Positions 11,318 to 24,501 of a DNA stretch of 64,000 nt are shown here, piece by piece. The position numbers were made by a program, and so were the translations under genes. The DNA comes from Sanderia malayensis. Its lineage: Eukaryota; Cnidaria; Scyphozoa; Semaeostomeae; Pelagiidae. Numbering within the stretch: the stretch's first letter is position 1; the number at the start of each line of letters is the position of its first letter. The stretch covers positions 1 to 64,000 of the forward strand of contig RQOL01000664.1 in the NCBI GenBank assembly GCA_013076295.1. The letters are read 5' to 3'. Below the pieces are notes generated by a model. It ran no database searches and had not been told where the DNA came from. It was given only the letters and a program-made list of their open reading frames with translations.

Positions 11318-12521
11318 TCTAATATATATATTCTGTGATGTCACGTGACGACGCACTTTCCTTGCCAAAAACAATAGATTCGACCCGAAACAATAGGTCG
11401 AACGCCCAAAAACAATGGGCCGAAACGGCGAACCGTGTAATCACAAAGGCTTTTTTGTATGTGGGTATATGGCGATGAAATTCACACTGAATGCTTAGTT
11501 TCATAATTTAACCAGGGTAATGGATTTTGTTTTTCGATTTTCTCCTGAAATTTTGAATTATTCCACTAATTATTCTGCTAATTGTGCTATCACGAAAAAA
11601 CTACGGTTTACGCTGGCGAAACTTCCAAATTCGCGTCCCGAATTCCATTTTCGAGCACAGTATTCGCTCTTCACGTGACCCGTTTCGCCTTTTGCTGTAA
11701 TTTGATTGGCTCTTTTCGCGTGACCCACGTGGGTTGTCGATCAATTTTCGTTTCTCGCCCTCAGTTGCGGGCGACGCATGCGAATTTTCGGTCGTTTTTC
11801 GTTATTCGCCCTTGGTTGCAGCAGGTACTTTTGGAGAAGACGCGTGTTTTTGTTTTGCACACAAACGGCGCCTTTCAAAGTGTTTTACGAGCTGAATTTT
11901 CTTTGTAAAGAGCTGCTAATTGTTTCAAAGACCCTAGAGAGTTGCAGGAAACAATTGGGAACACAGGTGATAGCTTTGTTTAGTATTTTGAGTTGAAATA
12001 GTTGTAGTTTTTGTTGTAGGCGTTGCTTCGGCATGCCTGCAACGCTTAGGCCCAATGAAAACAAAGTCAAACTTATGAATTTTTCAGGCCCTATTTGCAC
12101 GATTTTCCCCATTTAAACTTTCCACAAGTGTTTGTATGTTTGTATAGTAGGTATAGTAGGTATAGTATGTATAGTATGTTTTTATAGTATGCATAGTAGG
12201 TATAGTATGTATAGTATGTTTTTATAGTAGGTATAGTATGTAGGTATAGTAGGTATAGTATGTTTTTATAGTATGTATAGTAGGTATAGTATGTAGGTAT
12301 AGTATGATTTTATAGTAGGTATAGTATGTTGGTATAGTATGTAGGTATAGTATGATTTTATAGTAGGTATAGTATGTTGGTATAGTATGTATGTATGTAT
12401 GTAGGTATGTATGTATGTATGGGCATGAGCGGGAGCGAATGCAGCGCGCGAAGCGCGCCAACCAGATTAAACTTTGTTTACTTCACGGGCTCCGGGGAGG
12501 GAGCGAAGCGACCGAACCCGG
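11318..12521 (+). mobile_element. non-autonomous Helitron, subfamily 2 (unit A), 3' end uncertain
   Basis: It begins TCTAATATATATATTCTG directly after CTAG at 11317, sharing the 5' end of subfamily 1 (with TCACGTGACG) but having a different body. It contains a GTATAG-rich array and a terminal-like module with the hairpin GCGCGC-GAA-GCGCGC at about 12441. The expected CTAG appears altered (CCCGGCTCATG near 12518-12527), so the right end is inferred. The B counterpart starts at 25340. The element ending at 14706 after the gap has the same body (AGATTCGACC... onward). Confidence 0.5.
12130..12420 (+). repeat. GTATAG/TATAGTATG-type microsatellite
   Basis: Degenerate array built from GTATAGTAGG, GTATAGTATG and TTTTTATAGTA blocks, grading into TATG at its right edge. 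The counterpart in B is at 26137-26450 with more irregular spacing. It is noncoding and lies inside the subfamily 2 element. Confidence 0.9.
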
Positions 12522-12524
12522 CTC

Positions 12525-12577
12525 ATGTATGTATGTAGGTATGTATGTATGTGTGTATGTATGTATGTATGTATGGG
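12525..12577 (+). repeat. short (TATG)n microsatellite
   Basis: About a dozen TATG units with GTAGG and GTGTG interruptions. It joins the altered Helitron-like tail to the next minisatellite block, as it also does in B (26555-26620). Confidence 0.9.
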
Positions 12578-13085
12578 CATGAGCGTAAGCGAATGCAGCG
12601 CACAAAGTGCGCCCTATCAGTCAATGTTTCTTGATAATAGATAGACAGGGGAGCGCAGCGAGCTAACCCATTGTACGTGGGGTTGAAAGAGGCATGAGCG
12701 AAGCGAATGTAGCGCACGAAGTGCGCCCTATCAGACAATGTTTCTTGATAATAGATAGACAGGCGTGCGCAGCGAGCTAACCCATTGTACGTTGGGTTGA
12801 ATGAGGCATGAGCGAAGCGAATGTAGCGCACAAAGTGCGCCCTATCAGTCAATGTTTCTTGATAATAGATAGACAGGCGAGCGCAGCGAGCTAACCCATT
12901 GTACGTGGGGTTGAATGAGGCATGAGCGAAGCGAATGCAGCGCACGAAGTGCGCCCTATCAGTCAATATTTCTTGATAATAGATAGACAGGCGAGCACAG
13001 CGAGCTAACCCATTGTACGTGGGATTGAATGAGGCATGAGCGAAGCGAATGCAGCGCACGAAGTGCGCCCTATCAGTCAATGTTT
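12578..13085 (+). repeat. 114-bp minisatellite, about 4.5 units (unit A, second block)
   Basis: Same unit as 9739-10171, with the GCGCAC-GAA-GTGCGC hairpin in most units. The minus strand reads open through the block because 114 = 3 x 38. That reading is a repeat artefact, not a gene. Confidence 0.9.
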
Positions 13086-13759
13086 CTTGATAATATACAA
13101 CATATATATATTAGATAGTGTGATACAAGATAGTATTGCATGATTGTATATATATAGTATCATACAGTATAGTATTGCATGGTCATGTATAGTATTTTTG
13201 AGTATGATGTAGCATTGTATTTATAATTTTATTTTTCATGTTGCATTGAGTAGTATGTTCAAGCAGTTTTTTAAGTCTTTGTAGGCAATCATATGTTCTC
13301 CAATTTGTTAATATATTTCTATACTTTGTAGTATAGAAATATTGTTAATATATTTTTATACTTTATACTTTGTAGTACCCTTCATTGATAAATACACAGA
13401 GAATGAAGAAGATGCATGATTGATGATAGAATATTAAGAACACACAACAAAGGTTGAAAGGAGATGACGTCAACTTATAATTTTATAGTTGCAACAAAAA
13501 CTGTATATCTTACAACATAAATGTACTATTTACCTGAATATAATTTAACCAGTGAAGCGTGCAACATTACATATGCTTCTCTTGAAAAGTCTTCATTTTT
13601 GTAGTCATTTCTCATAACTAAATTTCACACTATCAGGCCACTACCAGGATATTTCCACCACACATATTAACAATATTTACGCATTCTGTGACATTTCCAG
13701 GAGGCCTCGATTTCAGTTATCTATATTTTATTATACGAGGCCATCTTCAATCTGTTGCC
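13086..13759 (+). other. AT-rich segment upstream of the gap
   Basis: No gene seen. The segment is rich in TATAG and TTAATATA stretches and contains a TGACGTCA-type palindrome near 13464. It is collinear with 27006-27662, where it lies immediately upstream of a predicted first exon, so it may hold that gene's promoter. Confidence 0.45.
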
Positions 13760-13770
13760 ATGGTGTTCAT
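13760..13770 (+). CDS. first codons of the unrecognised gene, cut by the gap (unit A)
   Basis: ATGGTGTTCAT immediately before the N run is identical to the predicted start at 27663. Only 11 bases are visible. Its value is positional: it shows that unit A also reaches the start of this gene. Confidence 0.3.
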
Positions 13771-13870
13771 NNNNNNNNNNNNNNNNNNNNNNNNNNNNNN
13801 NNNNNNNNNNNNNNNNNNNNNNNNNNNNNNNNNNNNNNNNNNNNNNNNNNNNNNNNNNNNNNNNNNNNNN
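13771..13870. other. assembly gap (100 N)
   Basis: A run of exactly 100 N, a conventional size for gaps of unknown length. By comparison with unit B (27663-29265) it probably hides most exons of the unrecognised gene plus the 5' end of the non-autonomous Helitron that resumes at 13871. Confidence 0.95.
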
Positions 13871-14706
13871 TAGATTCGACCCGAAACAATAGGTCGAACG
13901 CTCAAAACAATGGCCGAAACGGCGAACCGTGTAATCAAAAAGGCTTTTTTGTTTGTACATTTATTGTCCTAAATTTCAAATGGAAAGTGCCAATTATAAT
14001 TAGACCAAGGTTATCTATTTTTGGTTTCGTTTTTTTAAAGTTCTCTTGAATTATTCCATTAATTATTCTGCTAATTGTGCTATCACGAAAAAACTACAGT
14101 TTACGGTGGCGAAAATTCCAAATTCGCGTTGCGAACTCCATTTTCGAACCACGTATTCGCTGTTCACGTGACCCGCTTCGCCTTTTGCTGCAAGTTGATT
14201 GGCTCTTTTGTGACTTCACGAGAACAGTTTCGATGCTTAGGCCTAATGTAAACAAGCCCAAAACTTTAATCAACAAATTATGATAAGGGATTATCAGGCG
14301 AGCGGAGCGAGCCAAGCTGTTGTAAAAGGAGTAGGCAGAGGCATATAGCAAGCAGAATGCAGCGCACGAAGTGCGCCAACCACAGGCGAGCGCAGCGAGC
14401 TAACCCATTGTACGTGAGGTTGAAAGGGGCATGAGCGCAAGCGAATGCAGGGCACAAAGTGCGCCAACCACAGGCGAGCGCAGCGAGCTAACCCATTGCA
14501 CTTGGGGTTGAATAGGGCATGAGCAGAAACAAATGCAGCGCACGAAGTGCGCCAACCACAGGCGAGCGCAGCGAGCTAACCCATTGTACGTGAGGTTGAA
14601 AGGGGCATGAGTGTAAGCGAATGCAGCGCACGAAGTGCGCCAACAACCTCAAGTTTTTTCACTTGCCCCCCTCCGGGAAGCAAGCGAACGCGAGCACCCC
14701 GGCTAG
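13871..14706 (+). mobile_element. non-autonomous Helitron, subfamily 2, 5' end in the gap
   Basis: The body after the gap (AGATTCGACCCGAAACAAT...) matches 11389 onward. It then passes into 88-bp minisatellite units (about 14345-14645) and ends CCCCGGCTAG at 14703-14706 before TATTG. It is the same insertion as the one ending at 433. The host site is intact at 29265/29266 in unit C. Confidence 0.65.
14345..14645 (+). repeat. 88-bp minisatellite, about 3.5 units
   Basis: Units as at 1-363, with the GCGCAC-GAA-GTGCGC hairpin. One unit carries GGGCACAAAGTGCGCC and another ATGAGCAGAAACAAATGC; both variants are also seen at the left edge of the window (the first in truncated form), which supports common descent of the two insertions. 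Confidence 0.9.
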
Positions 14707-14762
14707 TATTGTATAATATCCTTCCACCAAAAACAACCTGTAACATAATTGTGTATTCACAG

Positions 14763-14916
14763 ATCACAAAAGGAGCCTTTATCAAAATTGGTAAAGGCCA
14801 AAGAAAACAAAAAGTGGATAAAAAGGGTGGGAAGGCCACCCAAGAATTTCTAGAACTTTGATGTGGCCATGCCCACCCAAAGGGCTATGAAAATTATGCA
14901 GGACATGTGTAAATAG
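14763..14916 (+). pseudogene. last exon of the unrecognised gene, broken (unit B)
   Basis: Matches 491-647 but lacks single bases (GGAGGCC to GGAGCC, AATTTTCT to AATTTCT, and one G in GATGGTGG), so the frame is broken several times. These losses fit the general excess of one-base deletions in unit B and may be sequencing error. Confidence 0.4.
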
Positions 14917-16645
14917 TTTCTTAACTAATTTACACATGTCCTATTTTTGACCATGCATGAAAGAGACAATCATAAAATCAAAACTACTACATTAACACAA
15001 AATATAAAGTAAATTATCCACTTTTCCATACCAAAAAATTTTAAAACATTTCACATTTTTGTTTATGCATGGTCAAAGTTTTATTCCTAATATATTTGTT
15101 CATATTATATGTTCCAAATGTTCTTATTTTATGTTCCAAATGTTCCAAATTATATGTTCCAGTATTTTTAATATTTCAATCACATTTTTAATAATTCAGA
15201 AAGCTTTATCAGATACAAATGTTGACATGATTTCGTTGCAAAACCTTCACTTAATAACTTACCCAATGCATGGTATTCACTTTCATGAATGCGATGTTGC
15301 AGTTGCACCAGATAACGGTGTCATTTATTCCCAGTATGATTCTTTTAAGCGATTTTTGCAATCTAAACTCAGAAAATGAAACTGGAGTTAACACATATTG
15401 AACAGTGCGTCAAAATACTTTATACATAGTCTTCAGATGGAAATGATTAAAGAAGATGCAGTTGGATTCTCACCATGCGTTTCTTCCTCATCAAACTATA
15501 CTTGGCATGCCAATGCCATTGCCATGATGTAATGATGTGATTCAATTTCACGTGCAATTTTTCCCTCCTACCTTTTTAACCACTCTGAGGGAGGAAGGGG
15601 AATTCCCTTTTCACTAACAAGTTTCCCGCCTTTTTAAGCATGTGACGTGTATAAACCAATCTTGGAGCTGTATAGTACAATAGAAATCCCCCTCTGATTG
15701 TTCGCACAATTAGATTTTGCTAATTTAATTTAGTTGTCCAAGTTATTGATAGGATATAATTATATGGAATTATTTATCGCTGAGTAAGTATCACGAATGT
15801 TGTTTTTCTAACAACCTATCATTATAACCTAAAAAGCTTTTTCATCGCTATTTCCCTTAATAATGTCGATAATTTTTGCTCTTCTCTCTATGCATTTCAT
15901 GGCAAGAACAGGTTACGTGTTGTTCAGGCATCATATTTTTATCAAATATTTATTTCAAGTTTATTAATAACTATTATCTTTCTTTTCTTACCATAGTTTT
16001 GAAAGACACAAGGCTCGGTAAGAAATGAATTATTCATTGCAGTTTTCCTTCTCAGTATACCTCTTTAATTATTTGTTTACTTATAAAAAGGCGCACTTTG
16101 GTCGATTTTCAAATAAAGTGCAGCGAGCTACTCTTTACCACGATAAAAACATCATTTTTGTTTTATGCATCTGGAATATTATGAAGAAACATTTATGCGC
16201 CGTTTTTAACAAATTTACCCTGTAACCAAATTGTTGAATTCTTGATAACTGCCCTGGATTCAACAAGTTAATTTTCATTACGTACAGGTTTCGGAGCCTC
16301 TTTTTATGATTTGTTATTCATGTCAACAATAATTTGATTTCAATTTACTTTCTTCCATTTTAGTAGCTGTTTACAGTACAGAAACGAGGCAGTTTAACGA
16401 GAGGTTTTCATAAATTTACATTATATTACATAGCATTACTTTTATAATAATGATTTATTTACAACACTATACTAAACACTACCATACCCTTGAAATATAT
16501 AATATTTACTTCTTTGTGTTGCAGCTTTACACAAGGCTATAATTATTTTCATTTGTTGCTATCGAGCCATTGTCTACAAGCAATAACATTTACATTGTAT
16601 TGCGTAATTGTACTTTATACTTCTTTTCATATCACAACTTGCACT
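14917..16645 (+). other. AT-rich leader before RepHel B
   Basis: Counterpart of 648-2400 with many one-base losses. No gene seen. Confidence 0.5.
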
Positions 16646-19600
16646 ATGCTGCGCAAGACCAGAGAAGTATAACCGGTGACAGACGCAGAAATCAAGTGCA
16701 GGATAATATGCAGCATTGCAGAGAGATCAATCGACAGCTTCAACCTCAACAGGCAGGAAATGTGGATAACCCACTTGCAGCAGTCAACGATCTTCAACAA
16801 ATGCAGCTCGAAAACCGTCAGCTAGAAGCCCCTGAATATCAGCCATTTCCGGCACAGTATCCTCTTCCAGAGATACAGCCAATGGAGATGACATGGAACT
16901 AGAGCTTCCCATTCAGAACCAAGGGCTTCCAGCAGCAGGACAACCTATAGACATTGAGATGCAAGATGTAGTTCCAGTACCCGATGAAAATCAGATACCA
17001 GAACCAGTTGAAGATCAGCAAATGCAAGTTGAAAACCCTGTCCCCGAGAACAATGAAGCTCAAAACCTCATCCCCTTCTCCCCATTACCACACCACTTGA
17101 ATAAAATGAACAGAACATGTATTCATTGTGGTGCAAAGTACTTCAAAGAAGAACTTAACTCCCGAAAACAATACCACAAGTGTTGCATGGGAGGTTTAAT
17201 CACTCTGGATCCAGTTCAACCACCTCCAAACAGTGTCATGCATTTATACACGGTGATACTGCCGAATCAAAGTATTTCTTAAAGCTTCCGCCAATACAAC
17301 TCATAATGGCCATGGCATCATGGAAGGCTAATATTGTACGTCATGCCAGAGCTGGACCACCAGTTATCACAATTCACGGAAAGGCATATCACATGACTGG
17401 TAAATGACCAATTCATTTCACATAGCTAATTATTCACTTATGATTTCTGCTCTCAAATTCATATTTTCATGCATATGTTATGTATTTAAGTATATTTCGT
17501 TACCAATCGCAGGTGTAACAGAAACAGACAGATCCAGAAAGTATGCAGAACTACATCATGGATACACAACAAGCGTTGCAGGAACGGCAAAATACTGCAA
17601 CAGAACAACGTCTTGATTTGGACATCGTTGCACTTCTCCAGAATGAATTAATGGCAGTCAATCGATTTGCACAACATTATCGAAGCATGGGTGAAATATT
17701 GGAGGAACAGCGGCAGCAAGCTATTGCAAACAATCAGCCTGTTCCGACATTCAAAATGATCATAACAGGTCGCCCACAACAAGATCGCAGATACGATAAT
17801 CCAACTGCCAGAGAAATTGCAGCATATATACTGTACAAAATGGAGGTGCACCAAATCCTGACGACAGAGAACTGCAAGTTCAAACAAGACGTGGAGATCT
17901 CATGAAGATTTACGCAACCAGTCCAAGTGCCGATCCTCTCACGTATCCATTGATTCTTTCACGGTGACAGAGGATACAGTTTGGACCTTCAACGATTGCC
18001 TACTGCAAATGTAAGAGATCGACAACACATCAATCGTGATCGCCGTACCAGACTGACCCTCACCGAATACTATTTATACAGAATCCAGGTCAGGGATGCA
18101 TTCTCAGCCATCCACATTGCATCACTTCTATTTCAACAGTATCTGGTAGATGCATATACGAAGATAGAAGGCAATAAACTGCACTGGATTATGAACAATC
18201 AACGTCAGCTTCGTGTTGACACTTATCGAGGCCTGATGGATCATCTCCACAGAAGAGCTGAAATCGAAAACCAGATGGCCAGGGCTAACAATCCGAATCA
18301 GCCCATCCATATCGATGTTGGCCGTGTTATCATTCTACCTCATCCTTTCCAGGCAGCCAAAGAAACATGTATCAACATTTTCAAGATGCAATGACAATCG
18401 TAAGGAAGTATGGCAAGCCAGACATCTTCCTCACAATGACTGCCAATCCTAAATGGAAGGAGATAGAAGAAAACATTCTACCACACAGACGGCCAATGAT
18501 CGACCGGACATTGTCACACGAGTATTTCAACTCAAACTCAAAGAACTACTTGAAGACATTCTGCACAAGCACATTCTTGGACATGTCACAGCACATGTAT
18601 ATGTCATAGAATTTCAAAGAGAGGACTACCACACGCACACATGATCCTGTTTCTTTCGCAAGCTGATAAACCACGAACACCACAACAGGTAATATTTGCA
18701 AACACTAATAATTCTTTCTCTTATTTGACATTTATACGCAATCCAAGTACAACTATTCTGTACGTTATTTCTATTATAAAATTGTTGATTATCATATTCA
18801 TTATCAGGTGGATCAACTGATATCAGCAGAGATTCCAGACCCACAGGATGCAAAATATCACAAGTTGGTCCTAAAACACATGACACATGGACCCTGTGGA
18901 ATTTTAAATCCTCGATGCGTGTGCATGGAAAAACAAATGCAAAAAGCATTTCCAAAAGAACAAGTTGCTGACACTCAAATCAATGTCAACGGCTATCCTC
19001 TCTATAGACGACGCTGTCTTCATCCAGTCAATGTGAATAATCGCATTTTGGATGATACTGGGTAGTGCCACACAACAGACACCTACTAATCAAATATCAG
19101 TGTCATATCAACGTGGAAATATGCAGTACAGTAAAAAGTGTCAAGTACATTTTCAAATATATCCACAAAGGACATGATATGGCACATGTTGAAATTCTTG
19201 AAGAAAATCAACAGCAAGTACCTCAAGACATTGAACACGACGAGGTGCGCCAATACATCAACGCAAGATATATTGGACCACATGAAGCTGTCTATCGGCT
19301 TATGCAGTTCCCCATGCACGACAAAAGCCACATAGTTAAACGGCTTTCTGTTCATCTACCATTTGAGCAACAAGTCATCTTTCATGACAATGATAACGAA
19401 CAAAGGCTCAACAACATTGGTGATAGAACAACACTTACAGCATGGTTTGAACTCAACCAGCAAGATCCAGCTGCACGTCAGTACCTCTATCATGAGATAC
19501 CAGAGCACTATGTCTTCCAGGAGCGTTCAAAAACATGGACAGCCAGACAACGAAGAACAATGCCAATCATTGGTAGAGTAACTCAAGTGCAGCCTAGACC

Positions 19601-21681
19601 TTGCGAGCAAAAATTCGCCTCAGACTTTTGCTCTTGCATAAACGAGGAGCTACGTCATTTGAACACTTCGAACGGTAGAAGGTAATCTATGTGACTCCTT
19701 CAAAGATGCAGCATTAGCTTAGGGCTTTTAGAAGATGATGCCGAAATCACACGCGTTTACACGACGCAGTCATCTTTATGCCACACAACTCAGACAGTTG
19801 TTTGCACATTGCTACTCTTTCAAACGCCTTCAGACATAGAACACTCTTCGACACCTTCAAGAAGCAATGAGTGAAGACTTTGTCAGACGTGATCAACTCA
19901 ACAATCCAGACATAACCTTCCAAGACAGACACATGTATCAATGTCTACATGATATTGACAACAATTTGAAGGTTCATGGTTTGTCCATCACGAATACGAT
20001 CACCTTCCTCAGCTACCGGCCGACTTTGTCATTCCAGAACAAGGTGATTTACAACTTACATGATGATATTCACTGTAATAATTAGCCAATATATATTCTA
20101 TTTCTACCAAATTAACTATTGTTTATGTTTTCAGAGGAAGATCACATGGATGTTGAAAACGAAAGAGAGCAAGGAGAACAAATGCGCGCTGCATTGAATC
20201 CAGAACAACAAGTGTATACACAGCCATTATTCAAGCAATTGAGGCAATCAGAGAGAACTGTCACTTTCTCGACGGACCAGCTGGCACAGGGAAAACATTT
20301 CTCTACAACACGTTGGTTCGTAATCTTCATGCATCTGGACACAAAGTTCAGTGTATGGCTTGGTCAGGAATTGCAGCAACACTGCTTATCAATGGCAGAA
20401 CATCGCATTCGCAATTCCAAATTCCAATACCATTGAAGCTGGAATCAACATGCAATGTCAAGAGACAGAGCCGAAGAGCACAAGTGTTGCGTGAAACAAC
20501 CCTGTTCATATGGGATGAAGCTTCAATGATACCAGCATTGGCATTACAAGCAGTTGACAGACTGCTTCGGGATATCACAAGAGTTGAAAAGCCATTTGGT
20601 GGCAAATTCATGTTGCTTGGTGGCGATTTCAGACAAGTTCTACCTGTTGTCCCCAAAGCAGGAAGAGAGAAAATCGTATCAGAGAGTCTTAAATCATATC
20701 AAATCAGTGATTTGTGGGCACAGTTTCAACAACATCGCCTACACAAACATGAGAGCTGTTCAAGATGAATCTTACAGAGAATTCTCAGAATGGCTCCTAA
20801 GACTCGGCAACAAACAAGAACCACATGATGCACTTGACAATATCACTTTGCCACATCAAATATGCACATCTTCGCAAGAGGAAATGCTCAACTTCATATA
20901 TCCCCAGCCTAATACACCACAGTCCCACCTCATGCTGGATCCGGTAACCATGTCAGAACGTTGTTGTCTTACCCCAAAGAATGACTTCTCACATCAAATC
21001 AATGACATCATTCTGGAAAGACTACAACTCCTGACAGAAAACATACAGCACAGACAGTGTGATAACAGAGGATCCAGATGAGGAGGCGGCATATCCAATT
21101 GAGTTTCTCAACAATCTAACTCCTAACGGAATGCCATTACATCGACTTAGACTCAAGGTATAATTTACTATATGTACTAATTATACATTAATTCTACACT
21201 TATTTTAAATATTAATAATGGTCCTCCGATGATACACATCGTAACCTCAACTTCCTTATTTAAGGTTGGTGCAACAATCATTCTTCTGAGGAATCTAAAT
21301 CCGAAGAAAGGTCTTTGTAACGGCACAAGACTCATTGTACGCCATCTCCGACGTAACGTGATCACAGCAGAGATCATCACGAAGGAACACAGGCCAGCAG
21401 GTCATGATTCCCAGAATAACATTGTCAACACAGGACAGTGAGATGCCGTTCAACATCAAGCGACGGAATTTCCAGTCAGACTAGCATACTGCCTTACTAT
21501 CAACAAGGCACAGGGACAATCTCTGAGGTATGTTGGTTTGTATTTACCTGAGCCCGTGTTCACACATGGTCAGTTATATGTGGCCATGTCAAGAGCAACA
21601 TCATTTGACGGGCTCAAAGTATTCCTCCCAGAGGAAACACACAGGAAGACAAAAAACATTGTCTTCCAAGAAGTCCTGTAA
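16646..21681 (+). pseudogene. Helitron RepHel, copy B (many one-base deletions)
   Basis: Same five exons as copy A, placed at 16646-17399, 17513-18688, 18808-20074, 20137-21157 and 21265-21681. HUH, KYIFKYIHKG, Walker A (GPAGTGKT at amino-acid level once frame is followed), IWDEAS and MSRATS are all recognisable. The frame is broken repeatedly by single-base losses, for example at about 16663, 16886, 17266, 17825, 18492 and 18613, and densely at 19610-19860. Where A and C differ by substitution, B often agrees with C (P to A in Walker A, CCCCAGCC, AACGTTG). It is therefore a distinct copy or allele, not a rereading of A. The deletion-only spectrum suggests poorly polished sequence. Confidence 0.85.
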
Positions 21682-23719
21682 AGGTCTTCACAAACTTTTG
21701 AGCATAAATTGCGTTGCTCACAGAGGGTGTCAGTCTACCAAAATGCACATACACAAAATACGGGGCTCAGATTGTGGTTCTAGCGGATCGGCATTGCACT
21801 ACAGTGTGATGTTCCTGTTGTGCTATCAGCACAACACTCAGAAAGCAAAGCCGTAAAAAGCTTTGAACATTGCTGGTTTGCCACGCCACTCCAGTCAATA
21901 AGATCCGCCAAGAACGATCCGGACACTTTCACAACACTCCAGTGTCCGGGGGTGTTCGCCAACAGCAACAACACGATCTGGGTCCTCGGTAGCACCCGTA
22001 TCAGAAGAGATATGCTTTGCCATGCTCTCCGATATTGCCTATGGGAGTATGGCTTTCCTTTTCTCTGTGAAAACTGCAATCTCTCCATTAACCATAACTG
22101 TTTTAACAATAATTAGCATTGGATTACCCTCCTCTCAACCAATTAACTCATTTACTTATTCATTATAACAATATAGATGACCGATATTATTTAGTATTCC
22201 AAATTTAAATTGCAGTTTTCATGAACAAGGAAACCTCGAACAAAGGTTACCCTTGAAGTTGGTGTTCGAGCTTTAAACTAATGTAACCGGCAATCTTCTT
22301 TTTTACTACTACCAAACTTAATGGTGAAAACGCATTAATATGTGTCACGCGAGTATGAATTCCTATTGAACAATGCTGTCGACATTGCTGAACACTCCAC
22401 ATGATGAAGAAATCAATACTATTTACAGACGGGACAAATTCAAATTATCTCTCATTCATATTCAATTCACATTCGATTATAAAACATGAACATTAAATGG
22501 ACATCAGAAGTATGTGTACATATTTATTCATGCATGTTAAAGCTCATGTTTACCTTTATGAAATTGTATGCCAAAAGTTTTTTATAGTTGTGTGTAGCAC
22601 ATAGTTTAAGCTAGCATGAATGATACTTACTTTTTACCGTTTATGTACTAATACATTATATGCAAAAACAATGCAGGATTAATCTACTCTCTCTAATTTA
22701 CTGAGCTTCGTCAATGTGCGTTCTTAATGAGATGCATTTCTGCTCTTCTTCTTCGCCAATAATAGCCCTTTATCCGCCATTGAAACGAGGTCGTTGAAAA
22801 ACTTTGGCCTCTTTTCCATCAATGCTCAACGCTAACTTTTGAAATATGAATTTGAAACAGCTTGGCTTTGCATCACAAAAAGATCATCAAACAGGACAAC
22901 TTATAATGGGAAACTATTTCAAATTTACAGGGGACATTTTCAATGTATGTTACAGGTAATACACTTATACTTGATTTTTAACTTATTCCCAATTCAATTT
23001 CATCAAATTGTTAAACCATCTTAATTTTGGTTAGGCCATGAAAACTTTACTGATTGCAACGAAATCGAAAATTTTGATTACTTATTTAATACCTTTATGT
23101 TTATTTGCTTCCAAAATAGATGTTTGATGCCCTGACTACATGTGCCCAGTGTTAGCTTGGATTTAAAATAATTCTTGAAGTATTTACCAATTTATTGATT
23201 CCTTTTGTTCATTGCCTCCATGTATGTGTCACAAGAAAATATATTGACATCATCTATTGTTATTTTCAATACTGATGATGATAAAGCATTTAGACCAGTG
23301 GAAATGATTTTCACTCAGTTTGCATTTCAAACATTTTTTTCATCTAATCCAAGGGCTATTGATGAATATGGCTGCAAACTATCATGTTGTCCTATTACTA
23401 TAACTATATTCGTCATTTCATTGATTATTAATTCTTCCTTTTTCCTATATGATTCTTAGTGAAACAAATACTGAAGTGATTAACCGAAGCTGTCAATGTC
23501 ACTAATACTTGCTATTCACACCATGCAAATGTCAAATGACTGAAACAAACATTACTACACTATGCATGAAAAGTCAATGGAATCCTTGAAAAACTCATGA
23601 AAGGAGAATTCTGTTTATGTAAGTTTCTATCACATTGTAATTTAATTAGCTTTTGTGTCATGTTATTGCCTCATAGACTGATCTGGGACACAATAACAAT
23701 GTATTACTTTTATCCTTGG
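21682..23719 (+). other. 3' region of Helitron B
   Basis: Counterpart of 7487-9738. The stretch open on both strands is retained, at about 21780-22116. The CCGGACAC...GTGTCCGG hairpin is present. The last 180 bases seen in A are missing. No other gene. Confidence 0.5.
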
Positions 23720-24231
23720 ACAACATTGTACGTGGGGTTGAAAGGGCATGAGCGATGCGAATGCAGCGCACGAAGTGCGCCCTACAGTCAATGTTTCTTG
23801 ATATAGATAGATAGGCGAGCGCAGCGAGCTAACCCATTGTACGTGGGGTTGAAAGAGGCATGAGCGAGCGAATGCAGCGCACGAAGTGCGCCCTCAGTCA
23901 ATGTTTCTTGATAATAGATAGACAGGCGAGCGCAGCGAGCTAACCCATTGTACGTGGGGTTGAAAGGGCATGAGCGAAGCGAATACAGCGCACGAAGTGG
24001 CCCTATCAGTCAATGTTTCTTGATAATAGATACAGAGACGAGCGTAGCGAGCCAACCCATTGTAAGTGGGGTTGAAAGAGGCATGAGCGTAAGTGAATGC
24101 AGCGCACAAAGTGCGCCCTATCAGTCAATGCTTCTTTATAATACATAGACAGGCGAGCGCAGCGAGCCAACCCATTGTAAGTGGGGTTGAAAGAAGCATG
24201 AGCGTTAGCGAATGCAGCGCACTAAGTGCGC
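23720..24231 (+). repeat. 114-bp minisatellite, about 5 units (unit B)
   Basis: Same unit as 9739-10171, with several single-base losses. It leads into the TATG array. Confidence 0.9.
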
Positions 24232-24295
24232 CAACCAGATTAAGCTTTTTTACTTGATGGGCTGTGGTGAGGGAGCGAACGCGAGCGAAGACACC

Positions 24296-24397
24296 TGTAT
24301 GTATGTATGTATGTATGTATGAATATATGTAGGTATGTATGTATGTATATAGGTATGTATGTATGTATGTATGTATGTATGTATGTATGTATGTATG
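24296..24397 (+). repeat. (TATG)n microsatellite (unit B)
   Basis: Shorter counterpart of 10232-10372, following the same GAAGACACCTG junction. Confidence 0.95.
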
Positions 24398-24501
24398 GGC
24401 ATGAGCGCGAGCGAATGCAGCGCGCGAAGCGCGCCAACCAGATTAAGCTTTTTTTACTTGACAGGCAGGGGCGATCGAGCGAAGCGAGTGATGACCCCTA
24501 G
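24398..24501 (+). mobile_element. Helitron 3' terminal module, unit B
   Basis: Hairpin GCGCGC-GAA-GCGCGC, CAACCAGATTAAGC, T-tract, and the terminus CTAG at 24498-24501 followed by TCTAATATA. Same layout as 10373-10476. Confidence 0.7.

Noticed and set aside
12523..13080. 185-codon minus-strand frame with a repeated motif
   Set aside because: Same minisatellite artefact as above.
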